Shown here: one piece after another, positions 51,909 to 61,636 of the stretch
Numbering within the stretch: position 1 is the first letter of the stretch
How the letters are laid out: each line of letters begins with the position of its first letter
Assembly: GCF_965219885.1 (NCBI RefSeq)
Contig: NZ_CBDCOT010000008.1
Coordinates: 62,001-126,000, forward strand
Direction of reading: 5' to 3'
DNA: 64,000 nucleotides
Source of the DNA: Curvivirga sp965219885
GTDB lineage: Bacteria; Pseudomonadota; Alphaproteobacteria; UBA8366; Aestuariispiraceae
Notes under the pieces: generated by a model
What the model saw: the letters and a program-made list of their open reading frames with translations, nothing else
The model's database searches: none
Told to the model about the DNA's origin: nothing
Made by a program: the position numbers and the translations under genes

Positions 51909-54149
51909 TTATGTACCGCGTTGGCCGGATTGGCCAGAAAACACCAAGGTTGCGATGGCCCCTTCTCTTCCATCTTCTCGATCGTCTAAAAGAAACTCCC
52001 CATTGTGATCTTCCATGATCTTTTTTACGATCGCCAAACCTAAGCCGGTTCCTTTTTCACGTGTAGTCACATAAGGTTCCATTAAGTTTTTACGTTCTTC
52101 AATTGGTAACCCTTTGCCATTATCGGTGATTCTTACTTCAAGGCCGCCTTCTTTTTGCAATAATTCGAGTTTTATTTCACCTTTTTCAAATCGCTGATCT
52201 TGTTTACGTCCCTCAATGGCATCATAAGCATTTTGAAGTAAATTTGTCAGAACCTGTGAAATTTGCCTTCCATCACAAAATGCGGAAATTTCGCCCTGCG
52301 GAATATCAGAAATATATTCCACATTTCTATTAGCATTCTTTTGCAAGAAAATAGTTTGTCGACATAAGTCGGCTAAATTTTCCATTTGCATGGTTGGTTT
52401 TGGCATACGTGCAAAGCTGGAGAATTCAGAAACCATACGGCCTATATCTTCCACATGTCGAACAATGGTATCTGTACATGCTTCAAATGTTTCTTTATCT
52501 TCTTGAATTTGCTTGGAATATTTGCGTTTTAATCGTTCGGCGGAAAGTTGAATGGGTGTTAAAGGATTTTTGATTTCATGTGCAATTCGTTGCGCAACAT
52601 CTGCCCAAGCAGCCTTTCGCTGTGCGGATTGTAAATTTGTAATATCGTCAAATGTTACGATAAAGCCATCAACAATAATTTCATCATTTAAGTTTTCAGT
52701 CTCTGCTCCGATGCGCACATAAAGATTACGAATTTGACCATCTACATCGATCTTGATTTCTTCACCCAAAAATTGGTCAATATGGTGATTTTGTATGGCT
52801 TGACTTAACAAAGGCGCCATTTCAGGAACAAGTGAGGCAAGTTCGTGTCCTTTTAGTTCATCCAAGCGCAATCCTAACAACTCGGAAGCAACTTTGTTTG
52901 GCAGGTCGACGCGTCCTTTTCGATCGAGACCGATTACACCAGCAGAGACACCAGTTAGCACAGCTTCTGTGAAGCGCCGCCTTTCATCAATAACCTGACT
53001 GGCTTCGATAATCTCTTTTCTTTGCGTTTCAAGTTGTTCTGTCATTCTGTTAAAGGCGCGACTAAGGGTCGCTAGCTCGTTTTCTTTCTTAACTTCAGGA
53101 ACTCGAATGGATAAATCCCCACTTCGAATAGCTTCTGTTCCCGCAATTAAAGTGGAAATTGGGCGCGTTAAATTTGCAGCAAAACTTAAACCAATCCAAA
53201 CAGCCGCAAGTAGCAATAGTAGAGTGACAATCATGAACGCAAACGCAAACGATATCTTAATATCGCCGCGTTGTTGTTCAAGATTTCTAAATTGTGCCAC
53301 TGCATTCTGTGCTTTAGTCGCCTTTTCAAGAACTAAAGGATCAATATAGCGCCCTGCAAGTAAATAAATATCACCGATAAAGCCATCAAGCTTTACCAAT
53401 GCACGTACACGATCTTCTTGCGCAGTCGATAAAAGAGCGACCTCCCCTCTACTAGCTTCTTCAAAGGCAGATTGCGGGATAGGTTCAAATTCCAACACAT
53501 AGGTAAAACCAGCTCTTGCTTTAACACCATCAGTTGGATGAAAAATTAGAGCTTCAGTTACATTACGAAGATCAGCATGAATCTTTAACGCGCGTTCCAG
53601 TAATGCATCATTGTTAATCATGATATGTGAGTCTTTGGAAATATCACGTGCGATACGTAATGCATCAGCTTGTAGAATTTTATTATGTTCTGCGAGATAG
53701 GCTTCTGCAATTGCCTGACTTTCTACTACAGCTGTGCGTACACGTTGACTAAACCAAGAGTCCAAACCAAGGTCGAAAAAGATCAAAGAAAAAATTGAAA
53801 TCAAAATAGCAGGTACTGCTGCCAATGCCGCAAAATATAAAACTAATGTTGAATGGATTTGCGCGCCAGCCGATCCTCTACGTCTTGCAGACCAAATTTG
53901 AACTAGGCGGTGTGTCAAAATAACTGAAGTCGCAAGTAATAAAGCTCCATCGATATATATCATAAGCAATATTTGATCGGCAGTAACCTCATAAGGTAGT
54001 GCGCCACTCATTACAACGAACGTCGCGACACCAAACAGAATTGAAGTAAAAGCAAGCGCAATCGCAACAGATCTGTTCAGACGGCGTATTTTTCGCTTTC
54101 TTTCATTTTCTTCCATTATATTAATTTCTGCATTTGCCATTTCAACCAT
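51909..54149 (-). CDS. ntrY: Sensor histidine kinase NtrY
   Basis: The membrane kinase that phosphorylates NtrX. The 746-residue protein has several N-terminal helices (about 25-155), a periplasmic segment (about 155-295), a further helix, HAMP (about 325-380), PAS (about 390-490), HisKA with the phosphoacceptor His in AQRIAHEIKNPLTP (near 515), and HATPase with QVLTNLLQNAYDAIEG and GTGLGLAIVKKIMED. ATG at 54149 or 54140 may be used; the upstream AAGG fits the second better. It is 9 bases from the ntrC stop. Confidence 0.95.
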   Translation of the reverse strand: MVEMANAEINIMEENERKRKIRRLNRSVAIALAFTSILFGVATFVVMSGALPYEVTADQILLMIYIDGALLLATSVILTHRLVQIWSARRRGSAGAQIHSTLVLYFAALAAVPAILISIFSLIFFDLGLDSWFSQRVRTAVVESQAIAEAYLAEHNKILQADALRIARDISKDSHIMINNDALLERALKIHADLRNVTEALIFHPTDGVKARAGFTYVLEFEPIPQSAFEEASRGEVALLSTAQEDRVRALVKLDGFIGDIYLLAGRYIDPLVLEKATKAQNAVAQFRNLEQQRGDIKISFAFAFMIVTLLLLLAAVWIGLSFAANLTRPISTLIAGTEAIRSGDLSIRVPEVKKENELATLSRAFNRMTEQLETQRKEIIEASQVIDERRRFTEAVLTGVSAGVIGLDRKGRVDLPNKVASELLGLRLDELKGHELASLVPEMAPLLSQAIQNHHIDQFLGEEIKIDVDGQIRNLYVRIGAETENLNDEIIVDGFIVTFDDITNLQSAQRKAAWADVAQRIAHEIKNPLTPIQLSAERLKRKYSKQIQEDKETFEACTDTIVRHVEDIGRMVSEFSSFARMPKPTMQMENLADLCRQTIFLQKNANRNVEYISDIPQGEISAFCDGRQISQVLTNLLQNAYDAIEGRKQDQRFEKGEIKLELLQKEGGLEVRITDNGKGLPIEERKNLMEPYVTTREKGTGLGLAIVKKIMEDHNGEFLLDDREDGREGAIATLVFSGQSGQRGT

Positions 54150-54157
54150 GCCTTAGA

Positions 54158-55615
54158 TTATAAGCGCTTAGAGGTGCCGCGTATCACAGGGATACCGAGC
54201 TCTCGAATTTTCTTGCGCAGGGTATTACGATTCAGGCCTAAAATGTCAGCAGATTTAATTTGATTTCCGTCTGTATATTCCAAACATAGATTGATCAAAG
54301 GTTGCTCAAACTCCTTTAACATTTGGGCATATAAACCTGATGCAGGTAGATCATCTCCATGTGCTTCGAAATATTTTCTTAGATGCCTTTCTATCGCTTC
54401 GGACATACTTTCGCCTTCGGCAGGTGTATTGCGATCCGGTATAGTGTTTTGCTGATCAGATAGTTCAGCTTCAATCACATCCACATCGATGTCATCTTGG
54501 GCATAAAGAGCAGCAAGTCGATGTACAAGATTTTCCAATTCACGAACATTGCCTGGCCATCGGGCATTTTTTAAGTTTTGCATAGCCGAAGGTGTAATTG
54601 TTTTGGAAGGTAGTCCTTGATCAACAGCATGAGATAAAAAATGATTTACCAGATCAGGAATATCATCTTTACGTTCTCTTAGTGAAGGTACGCGGATAGG
54701 AACTACATTCAATCGATAAAATAAATCTTCTCGGAAATGGCCAGATTGAACCATTCGTTTGATGTCACGATGAGTAGCAGCAACAATTCGAATATCTGTC
54801 TTGATTGGCTGTCTTCCACCTACCGTCATATATTCACCTTCTTGAAGAACACGTAACAGACGTGTTTGGGCCTCCATTGGCATGTCGCCAATTTCATCGA
54901 GAAATAGCGTCCCTCCCTGAGCTTGTTCAAAGCGCCCAGCATAACGGGATGTTGCACCGGTAAAAGCCCCTTTCTCATGGCCAAACAATTCGCTTTCTAT
55001 CAAATCTTTTGGAATAGCCGCCATATTTACTGCAACGAATGGGCCATTTTTTCGTTTTGAAAAGTCATGTAACGCGCGGGCAATCAACTCTTTACCGGTT
55101 CCAGATTCACCAGTAATCAGAGCTGATAAATCTGTTGCCGTTAGGCGTGCAATTACGCGATAGACTTCTTGCATTGCTGGCGTTCGCCCAATGAGAGGTA
55201 GTTTTTCACTCTCATTCTGGTGATCCGATTGTGTCGCGCTTTCCGGCGAAAATGCCAAGGCGCGACCAACACAATCTATAACTTCGGATAGATCAAATGG
55301 CTTAGGTAGATATTCGAATGCCCCTTTTTCTGTTGCTTTGACTGCGGTTAGCAGAGTGTTTTGCGCAGACATGACAATGACACGTAAGTCAGGGCGACGT
55401 TTTCTAATTTGGGGCAGAAGATCCAGCCCGTTCCCATCCGGCATAATAACATCAGTAATCACCAATTCCCCAAGTCCAGATTCAACCCAGCTCCATAGAG
55501 TTGCAGTATTTCCGGTGAGACGCACATCATAACCCTGCCTATTTAAAGCCTGACCAAGTACAGTACGGATCGCACGATCATCATCTGCGACGAGAATAGT
55601 TTCACCAGCCATCAT
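54158..55615 (-). CDS. ntrC: Nitrogen regulator NtrC
   Basis: A sigma-54-dependent activator of nitrogen assimilation genes. The 485-residue protein has a receiver domain (Asp55 in VITDVIMPD, Lys105 in LPKPFD), an AAA+ domain with Walker A GESGTGKE and an intact GAFTGA at 216-221, and a Fis-type HTH at the C-terminus (ILGLNRNTLRKKIRELG). Between the AAA+ and HTH regions lies a linker with HLRKYFEAHGDDLPASGLY. An AGGAACGGA site precedes the start. It is 11 bases from the ntrB stop. Confidence 0.97.
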   Translation of the reverse strand: MMAGETILVADDDRAIRTVLGQALNRQGYDVRLTGNTATLWSWVESGLGELVITDVIMPDGNGLDLLPQIRKRRPDLRVIVMSAQNTLLTAVKATEKGAFEYLPKPFDLSEVIDCVGRALAFSPESATQSDHQNESEKLPLIGRTPAMQEVYRVIARLTATDLSALITGESGTGKELIARALHDFSKRKNGPFVAVNMAAIPKDLIESELFGHEKGAFTGATSRYAGRFEQAQGGTLFLDEIGDMPMEAQTRLLRVLQEGEYMTVGGRQPIKTDIRIVAATHRDIKRMVQSGHFREDLFYRLNVVPIRVPSLRERKDDIPDLVNHFLSHAVDQGLPSKTITPSAMQNLKNARWPGNVRELENLVHRLAALYAQDDIDVDVIEAELSDQQNTIPDRNTPAEGESMSEAIERHLRKYFEAHGDDLPASGLYAQMLKEFEQPLINLCLEYTDGNQIKSADILGLNRNTLRKKIRELGIPVIRGTSKRL

Positions 55616-55626
55616 TCCGTTCCTTC

Positions 55627-56685
55627 TTAGTTCTTCATCATTGGAAGTAAGACATTAAATTTGGTTGTTTCGGGCTTGCTATCAAGCTCGATAGCGCCGC
55701 CATGGTCCCCAACAAGCTTAGCAACAAGAGCCAAACCTAAGCCAGAACCATTATGCTTAGTGGTAATAAATGGATCAAAAAGGTGATCGCGGATATCATC
55801 TGGAATACCTGGCCCATTATCTTCGATCGTGACCATTAGAGGAAGATATTGAGGGGCTCCTCCACCGGGTAATGCAAGGCGTACCCCATGACGATAAGAC
55901 GTTTTGATGGTAATTCTCCCATCTTGATCCTCTAAAACCTCTGCTGCGTTTTTTACTAAATTCATAAATATCTGAACCAATTGATCACGATCGCCAAATA
56001 CAGAAGGTAATGATGGATCATAATTCTCTATTATCTTGAATTTGGATGCAAAACCGGATTTCGCCGAGCGCACAACATGATCAAGAACCTCATGAATGTT
56101 CACAGCCGAACGATCCAGTAAAGGATTATCTGTAAAAACTTCCATTCGGTCCAAAAGTTTAACAATTCGATCGGTTTCATCTTTGATAAGAGTTGTCAAT
56201 TCCCGGTCATTTGGTTCTATAATCATTTCAAGTAATTGAGCAGCACCACGAATGCCTGACAATGGATTCTTAATTTCATGAGATAGCATTGCAGCAAGCG
56301 CTGAGACCGATCTGGCAGCGCCCTTTTGCGATAAATTATCATTTAATTTTTCAGCAATTGATTCATGTTGAAACACCAATGTTATTGCCGATGGATCATC
56401 AATAACTGGGGCAGCTGATATGGATACTTGATGAGAGCCAATTTTTGGTGAAGCTAATATAATTCCATGCTCTGTATAACTCGTACCATGGCGCCGCACT
56501 TTTGACAGTAAGAATAAAACCGGACTGTCTTGGGGGATTAAATCTTGAAGATTCTGACCTATTAATTGGTCACGACTTCCTTGTAAAAAGCCTTCAGCGG
56601 CAAGGTTCAAAAAGGAAATATCGTCCTTATGATTAACCACTAAAACAGGATCAGGCATTGAATTTAGTATGATATCTGGTGTCAT
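55627..56685 (-). CDS. ntrB: Nitrogen regulation sensor kinase NtrB
   Basis: A cytoplasmic histidine kinase and phosphatase of NtrC, controlled by PII proteins. The 352-residue protein has a PAS domain (about 5-115), HisKA with the His in AAMLSHEIKNPLSGIRGAA (near 140), and HATPase with QIFMNLVKNAAEVL, VTIEDNGPGIPD and GSGLGLALVAKLVGDHGG. There are no membrane segments. Its ATG overlaps the dusB stop by 4 bases (ATGA), so the two are translationally coupled, as in the classical nifR3-ntrBC operon. Confidence 0.97.
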   Translation of the reverse strand: MTPDIILNSMPDPVLVVNHKDDISFLNLAAEGFLQGSRDQLIGQNLQDLIPQDSPVLFLLSKVRRHGTSYTEHGIILASPKIGSHQVSISAAPVIDDPSAITLVFQHESIAEKLNDNLSQKGAARSVSALAAMLSHEIKNPLSGIRGAAQLLEMIIEPNDRELTTLIKDETDRIVKLLDRMEVFTDNPLLDRSAVNIHEVLDHVVRSAKSGFASKFKIIENYDPSLPSVFGDRDQLVQIFMNLVKNAAEVLEDQDGRITIKTSYRHGVRLALPGGGAPQYLPLMVTIEDNGPGIPDDIRDHLFDPFITTKHNGSGLGLALVAKLVGDHGGAIELDSKPETTKFNVLLPMMKN

Positions 56686-57689
56686 GAATTTTCCTGATTA
56701 CCCATGTGGTCTTTAATAAGAGGGTCATAAAATTCTATGATTGCTTTTTTGACTTCTTCCGGCTCCGTTAATTTCATCAAATAATCACGGAAACTGGCTG
56801 CGCCTGGAACCGATTTCACATACCAGGTCAAATGCTTACGTGACATGCGAACCCCCATATATTCACCATGATGATGCAGCATTTCATCATAATGTCCTAA
56901 TAGCGTATCTCGTTGAATAAGAAAATCTGGTGCCTCAACAATCTGATTATCGTTTAAATAAGCCATAACTTGAGATAAAAACCATGGTTTACCTTGGGCG
57001 CCACGTCCAATCATAATGCCATCAGCGTTCGACTTCTCTAGAGCTTCACGGGCGTCATAAACCGTATTGATATCCCCATTGACAAGAACTGGAATTGAGA
57101 CAACGTCTTTAACTTTCTTTACAAAAGACCAATCCGCATGACCTGTATATTTCTGCTCCCTAGTACGTCCATGCACTGTGACGAGTTTAATTCCAAGTTT
57201 TTCAGATTTTCCGGCCAAGTTTGGCGCATTTAAATCATCATGGTCCCACCCCATCCGCATTTTAACTGTTACCGGAATTGAGACACTATTTAGTACAGAA
57301 TCCATAATACGGCAGGCTTGATCCTCATCCTTCATTAATGCTGAACCACAGGCTTTATTTGTCACCTTTTTTGCTGGGCATCCAAAATTGATGTCCACAA
57401 TATCCGCACCTAAATCCTGACAGAATTTCGCAGCTTTACCCATCGTTTCTGGGTCGTGACCAACCAATTGTATGACTTGAGGTTGATCTATTTCAGATTT
57501 AGATAATCTTTTCATGGTGCCTTCGGTTTCACGTAAGGCTTCATTTGATGCAACCATTTCAGATACAACCATCCCCGCCCCGAACTTTTTAACTGTTCGG
57601 CGGAAAGGAAGATCGGTGACACCTGACATAGGTGCTAACACAACAGGTGTATCCAAGCGGATGTCCCCAATATGAATAGGTTTTAGCAT
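56682..57689 (-). CDS. dusB: tRNA-dihydrouridine synthase DusB (NifR3)
   Basis: An FMN enzyme that reduces uridine to dihydrouridine in the tRNA D-loop. The 335-residue protein has APMSGVTDLPFRRTVKKFGA at the N-terminus, the signature DINFGCPAKKVTNKACGSAL with the catalytic Cys, VTVHGRTREQKY, and GDINTVYDAREAL. ATG at 57689 has GAGG upstream and matches the family start; the longer frame to 57731 is rejected. It is the first gene of the dusB-ntrBCYX unit, and a palindrome lies about 34 bases upstream. Confidence 0.96.
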   Translation of the reverse strand: MLKPIHIGDIRLDTPVVLAPMSGVTDLPFRRTVKKFGAGMVVSEMVASNEALRETEGTMKRLSKSEIDQPQVIQLVGHDPETMGKAAKFCQDLGADIVDINFGCPAKKVTNKACGSALMKDEDQACRIMDSVLNSVSIPVTVKMRMGWDHDDLNAPNLAGKSEKLGIKLVTVHGRTREQKYTGHADWSFVKKVKDVVSIPVLVNGDINTVYDAREALEKSNADGIMIGRGAQGKPWFLSQVMAYLNDNQIVEAPDFLIQRDTLLGHYDEMLHHHGEYMGVRMSRKHLTWYVKSVPGAASFRDYLMKLTEPEEVKKAIIEFYDPLIKDHMGNQENS

Positions 57690-57722
57690 GTAATGATGCC
57701 TCAAATGATCGTATGCACAAAA

Positions 57723-57749
57723 TTTAAGCATATATAAGTTATGCTTAAA
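57723..57749. promoter_or_regulatory. Perfect 10-bp inverted repeat upstream of dusB-ntrBC
   Basis: TTTAAGCATA and TATGCTTAAA flank a 7-base spacer. It lies between the stop of the CcsA-like gene and the dusB start, both on the minus strand. It may be an operator or a stem ending the upstream transcript (TTTT follows on the minus strand). Confidence 0.4.
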
Positions 57750-57792
57750 AGATAGGCCAGAAAATAATTATGTTTAATTATCTGCGATCACT

Positions 57793-58587
57793 TCAAAGAA
57801 GAATATCTGAAATGAATTTAACGCCAGGATAACCTGCTGTAACCAACAAATAAGCAAGCAGAATCCAATGAGATGCACGGCGTCCACGCAATCCCATCCT
57901 CCGATGCATGTAAAGCAAAATGGCAATGCCAAAGAAAGCGATCGTGGTCAGTGTTGTTTTATGGTCAAAGGTAAACCAGCTATCGTGATAGATAATATTC
58001 ACGGCGATACCCGTTACTAAATCTACCGCCAATAATAACTCCGCAAAGGCCATAAAAAGGAACTGCAAATGATTGGCATCATAAACTGATGGAAGCATGT
58101 CCGCGATTTTTGATTTCACTCGACGTTTCAAGGATGTTTCTTTTATCGCTACTGCTAAGGCTGTGATAGCAGCTAAAGTTAACAATGCATAGGTCAATAC
58201 GGCGAATAAAATATGCAGAATCAGCCAGCTACTTTCGGCAATAGGTTCTCCCGTATTTCCGCTTGTATTTGATATAGCTGCTAATATTGCAAGATACACC
58301 ATATAAAATGAAATCAAGCTTGTGAGTTTTTTTGCAACAGGCTCGATAAGAGAAAATAATATATATATCAAACAACTACCAAATATTGTTGCAGATATAG
58401 TTGAGGAAAAACTACGTTCCCAGTGATGATGCCAGACATAATAAAAAGAAATTCCCGAAATCAGGGTTGCGAAGATGAGTAGATAAAATAAAATCGCGTC
58501 ATTCTGCATCTTTCTGAAGGAAAGTATGCTGATTGGTAAAAAAGCGAAAGCTGGCGCCCAAGATAGGATGGTAGAATATTCAGACAT
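57793..58587 (-). CDS. CcsA/YpjD-like membrane protein (cytochrome c assembly family)
   Basis: A 264-residue integral membrane protein with about eight helices. It shares the CcsA/CcmC family pattern: SSWLILHILFAVLTYALLTL in the middle (conserved His in the helix) and FDHKTTLTTIAFFGIAILLY near the C-terminus, followed by RRMGLRGRRASHWILL. Family members bind or move heme, but YpjD-like proteins are poorly characterised, so function is inferred. It is divergent from ispDF. Confidence 0.8.
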   Translation of the reverse strand: MSEYSTILSWAPAFAFLPISILSFRKMQNDAILFYLLIFATLISGISFYYVWHHHWERSFSSTISATIFGSCLIYILFSLIEPVAKKLTSLISFYMVYLAILAAISNTSGNTGEPIAESSWLILHILFAVLTYALLTLAAITALAVAIKETSLKRRVKSKIADMLPSVYDANHLQFLFMAFAELLLAVDLVTGIAVNIIYHDSWFTFDHKTTLTTIAFFGIAILLYMHRRMGLRGRRASHWILLAYLLVTAGYPGVKFISDILL

Positions 58588-58661
58588 GTTGCGAGTTATA
58601 TCATCTCTTTAAGGGTATTCCAGATATTTATGTATCAGAAACAAATAATTCCAGAATTTAA

Positions 58662-59840
58662 ATGAAAAATTCATCAGATATAAAAAAAATTGCCCTGATT
58701 GTTGCTGCTGGACGCGGATATCGTGCTGGCGGCGATATTCCAAAACAATATCGGTTAGTCGCACAAAAGCCGCTTATTCGTTATGCTGTAGAAGTATTTA
58801 CGCATTCAGCCGAGATCGACGATCTTTATATTGTAATACATCCAAATGATGAAAGTTTATATACAGACGCTCTTAACGGATTAAGCTATACAGCAATTTC
58901 AGGTGGCAGTGAGCGGCAGGATTCTGTCAGACTAGGCTTAAAAGCGATTTCTAAAAAATATGCATCAGACGATTTGGTTTTTATTCATGATGCCGCCCGC
59001 CCTTTTTTATCGGAAGAATTAATATTAGATTGCGTTCAGGCGCTAAATAATAACGCAGTAGATGGAGTGGTTCCTACTCTGGAAATCGTTGACACTGTTA
59101 AGCAAGTAGATAATCAAAATTTCATAAATCAAACGGTTGATCGATCTGTTTTAAGAAACGTGCAAACCCCGCAGGTATTCTCATTATCTAAAATCTTAGA
59201 TGCTCATATAAAAGCTGAAGGACAAAAGCTAACAGATGATGCATCAGTCGCTGAAGTTGCTGGTTTGAAAATAAGATGTATTCCGGGCGATATAGGCAAT
59301 TTCAAAGTTACACGCCCTGAAGATTTTATCACTGCGGAAAGAAAATTGAGTGAAGCACAAATGAAAACACCACGAATGGCTACAGGCTTTGATGTACATG
59401 CTTTTGAAGAAGGTGATTACGTTACGTTATGCGGGGTGAATATTCCTCATACTCAGAAGTTAAAAGGACATTCAGATGCAGATGTGGCCATGCATGCCCT
59501 AACAGATGCTTTGCTGGGATGTATTGCTGCAGGTGATATAGGTACGCATTTCCCACCAAGTGAAGCGCAATGGAAAGGTGCTGCATCTCATATCTTTTTA
59601 GAACATGCGAGAGACTTGATCATCAAAGAAGGCGGTGAGATTCAACATGTAGATGTTACTATTATCTGTGAAGCACCCAAAGTGGGAAAACACAAAGAAG
59701 CTATGCGTGAAAAACTAGCCGAATTACTGATGTTGGATGTGAAAAGAGTTAGTGTGAAAGCAACGACCACAGAAAAGCTTGGCTTCACAGGACGCCAAGA
59801 AGGTATCGCTGCTCAAGCAGCTGCAACTATATTGGCATAA
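58662..59840 (+). CDS. ispDF: Bifunctional IspD-IspF isoprenoid enzyme
   Basis: Combines two MEP-pathway steps: cytidylyltransfer to MEP, and cyclisation of CDP-ME-2-phosphate. Residues about 1-230 form IspD (VAAGRGYRAGGDIPKQY, VFIHDAARPFLS, TPQVFS). Residues about 235-392 form IspF (GFDVHAFEEGD with zinc ligands Asp and His, LKGHSDADVAMHALTDALLG). The fusion is characteristic of alphaproteobacteria. It is followed after 12 bases by pgpA. Confidence 0.97.
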   Translation: MKNSSDIKKIALIVAAGRGYRAGGDIPKQYRLVAQKPLIRYAVEVFTHSAEIDDLYIVIHPNDESLYTDALNGLSYTAISGGSERQDSVRLGLKAISKKYASDDLVFIHDAARPFLSEELILDCVQALNNNAVDGVVPTLEIVDTVKQVDNQNFINQTVDRSVLRNVQTPQVFSLSKILDAHIKAEGQKLTDDASVAEVAGLKIRCIPGDIGNFKVTRPEDFITAERKLSEAQMKTPRMATGFDVHAFEEGDYVTLCGVNIPHTQKLKGHSDADVAMHALTDALLGCIAAGDIGTHFPPSEAQWKGAASHIFLEHARDLIIKEGGEIQHVDVTIICEAPKVGKHKEAMREKLAELLMLDVKRVSVKATTTEKLGFTGRQEGIAAQAAATILA

Positions 59841-59852
59841 GAGAATTCATAA

Positions 59853-60347
59853 ATGACTAATGCGAACCGCCCTTCTCTCAGAAACCTTGATGTGATCATA
59901 GCCACCTGGTTTGGCAGTGGATATATAAAGCCTGCACCGGGCACATGGGGAACCATATGCGCCCTGCCATTTGCTGTGGCCATTCATATTCATCTCGGGC
60001 CTATTGCATTAGCTATCGCTGCGATTGTGGCTTATTTTCTAGGTGTTTGGTCGGCAGGACAATATTCAGGCAGAACACAAAGTCATGATGCATCTGAAAT
60101 CGTTATCGATGAAGTAGCTGGTGTTTGGGTGACATTGGCAATGGCCCCTATGACAGGAGAAAACTTGATAATCGGCTTTTTACTGTTCCGTCTCTTTGAC
60201 ATTTTGAAACCGTTTCCGATTAGCTTCATTGATAAGAATGTTAAAGGTGGTGCAGGCATTATGCTTGATGATATGGTTGCCGGTGCCTTTGCAGGTATAT
60301 GTTTGCTTGTTTTACATGAATGGGGAATCGTACCGAATGTTTTCTAA
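59853..60347 (+). CDS. pgpA: Phosphatidylglycerophosphatase A
   Basis: Dephosphorylates phosphatidylglycerol phosphate in the inner membrane, giving phosphatidylglycerol. The 164-residue protein has the N-terminal signature WFGSGYIKPAPGTWGT, the acidic motif EIVIDEVAGVWVTL and LDDMVAGAFAG, with three or four hydrophobic helices. It overlaps the next gene by 11 bases. Confidence 0.93.
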   Translation: MTNANRPSLRNLDVIIATWFGSGYIKPAPGTWGTICALPFAVAIHIHLGPIALAIAAIVAYFLGVWSAGQYSGRTQSHDASEIVIDEVAGVWVTLAMAPMTGENLIIGFLLFRLFDILKPFPISFIDKNVKGGAGIMLDDMVAGAFAGICLLVLHEWGIVPNVF

Positions 60348-60831
60348 AGAAATACAAGATCTTGCTACACGGTTGTTATTAGAGTGCCGCGCAAAAGATT
60401 GGACGGTTTCAACCGCAGAATCTTGTACTGGCGGGTTAATTGCAGGGGCTTTAACAGAAATAGCTGGTTCCTCTAATGTGGTAGACCGTGGTTTTATCAC
60501 CTATTCAAATGAAGCTAAGAACGAATTGATTGGTGTTAACTCAGATACGATCAAAAAACATGGTGCGGTAAGCCCTGAAGTCGCTGAACAAATGGCAATG
60601 GGCGCCGTTAAAGAGGCAAAAACCAACCTGGCAATAGCCGTCACAGGTGTTGCCGGTCCAGGAGCCTCCGAAAACAAGCCAGCTGGATTAGTTTATATTG
60701 GAATCGCTGCAGATAATCTGGATAAACCTGTTGTTACGAAGGTAAACTTCGAAGGAAACCGCTCTGAAGTAAGGAGCAGTACAGTTCGAACAGCACTGTT
60801 TCTAGCTTTATCGGTTACTCAAAAGGACTAA
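60337..60831 (+). CDS. CinA C-terminal family nicotinamide-nucleotide amidohydrolase
   Basis: A stand-alone CinA_C/PncC protein of 164 residues; characterised members deamidate nicotinamide mononucleotide in NAD recycling. The signature TAESCTGGLIAGALTEIAGSS is near residue 24, followed by FITYSNEAKNELIGV and VTGVAGPGASENKPAG. The frame opens at 60229, but ATG at 60337 gives the normal start and lies within the pgpA end. It converges on the XRE regulator gene (17-base overlap). Confidence 0.92.
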   Translation: MFSKEIQDLATRLLLECRAKDWTVSTAESCTGGLIAGALTEIAGSSNVVDRGFITYSNEAKNELIGVNSDTIKKHGAVSPEVAEQMAMGAVKEAKTNLAIAVTGVAGPGASENKPAGLVYIGIAADNLDKPVVTKVNFEGNRSEVRSSTVRTALFLALSVTQKD

Positions 60832-61543
60832 CATGATCTGTATACTGAATAAGATCAAGTAACGGATGTCCTTCGGTTTTCATACAGGTAGCAAAGATAT
60901 CATCCCAATTTCCCACAATGGAAAAGAATTCTTTTGGATCCGATAAGGGATGTTTTTCAAGATTTGAAAGTTGTGTGATTGCTTCATCAATAGGCGAAAT
61001 CGTTGTGTCTTCAATCTTACTTCTTACAAAGAATACATTTTTCGGAAACGTTACAAGCGACGCTAATACGACACCGGCAACCTCTGCAATTCGTGCCGAA
61101 TTTTCAAGATTAAAACCAACTTGATCAAAAAGGATCTTACGTACTTTTCCGGTGATTAACAAACAAACCCTATGATCATCCAGATTACTGCCGGGTCCAC
61201 TTGTTGTATTTTCACGAATAAAAAACAAGACGGATTGAGTTTTAGTTAATGGATCATTTCCTAAGATCTCCATAACTCGCTGACTTGCCGTAAAACCATC
61301 ATAAGCTGTTGGTCTTGCGTATTTTTTCAAGATAATCGTTTCGGAATAAGTGTCGTTTTCGACTAAAACACCTGCAAGCGATAAAGCATCTTCAATAGCT
61401 TTCAATGTACTGGCGCGTGGATCCCCTAATCCGCGTTCTATATTATTCAATGTCGCCAAAGATACACCTGCGGCCTTTGCCAATTCTGATTGCTTGGCAT
61501 TGATTAAGGCGCGCCCAGCTCTGATTTGCTCTGGTGAAATCAT
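60815..61543 (-). CDS. XRE-family transcriptional regulator with C-terminal sensor-like domain
   Basis: A 242-residue protein. The N-terminal HTH_3 domain (about 6-62) carries AKQSELAKAAGVSLATLNNIERG, with the recognition helix VSLATLNNIE. The rest (about 75-242) is not a recognised family; it contains ETIILKKYARPTAYDGF and a mixed alpha/beta body, possibly a ligand or dimerization domain. A palindrome 16 bases before the start may be its own operator. Targets are unknown. Confidence 0.87.
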   Translation of the reverse strand: MISPEQIRAGRALINAKQSELAKAAGVSLATLNNIERGLGDPRASTLKAIEDALSLAGVLVENDTYSETIILKKYARPTAYDGFTASQRVMEILGNDPLTKTQSVLFFIRENTTSGPGSNLDDHRVCLLITGKVRKILFDQVGFNLENSARIAEVAGVVLASLVTFPKNVFFVRSKIEDTTISPIDEAITQLSNLEKHPLSDPKEFFSIVGNWDDIFATCMKTEGHPLLDLIQYTDHVSPFE

Positions 61544-61558
61544 ATTTGTCCCATAAAG

Positions 61559-61573
61559 TAGGTATAAAACCTA
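61559..61573. promoter_or_regulatory. Candidate XRE operator: TAGGT-N5-ACCTA
   Basis: Perfect 5-base arms around ATAAA, 15 bases upstream of the XRE ATG. A related TATAGGACTA lies about 25 bases further upstream. Such twin sites are typical of autoregulated XRE repressors. Confidence 0.4.
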
Positions 61574-61636
61574 TTAAAACAGATCCATTATCTAGTTATA
61601 GGACTAAATATATCGATTCGAGGCAAAATGTAATTG

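Noticed and set aside
60229..60336. N-terminal extension of the CinA-type protein
   Set aside because: This part lies inside pgpA and has no family similarity; ATG at 60337 gives the normal CinA_C start.
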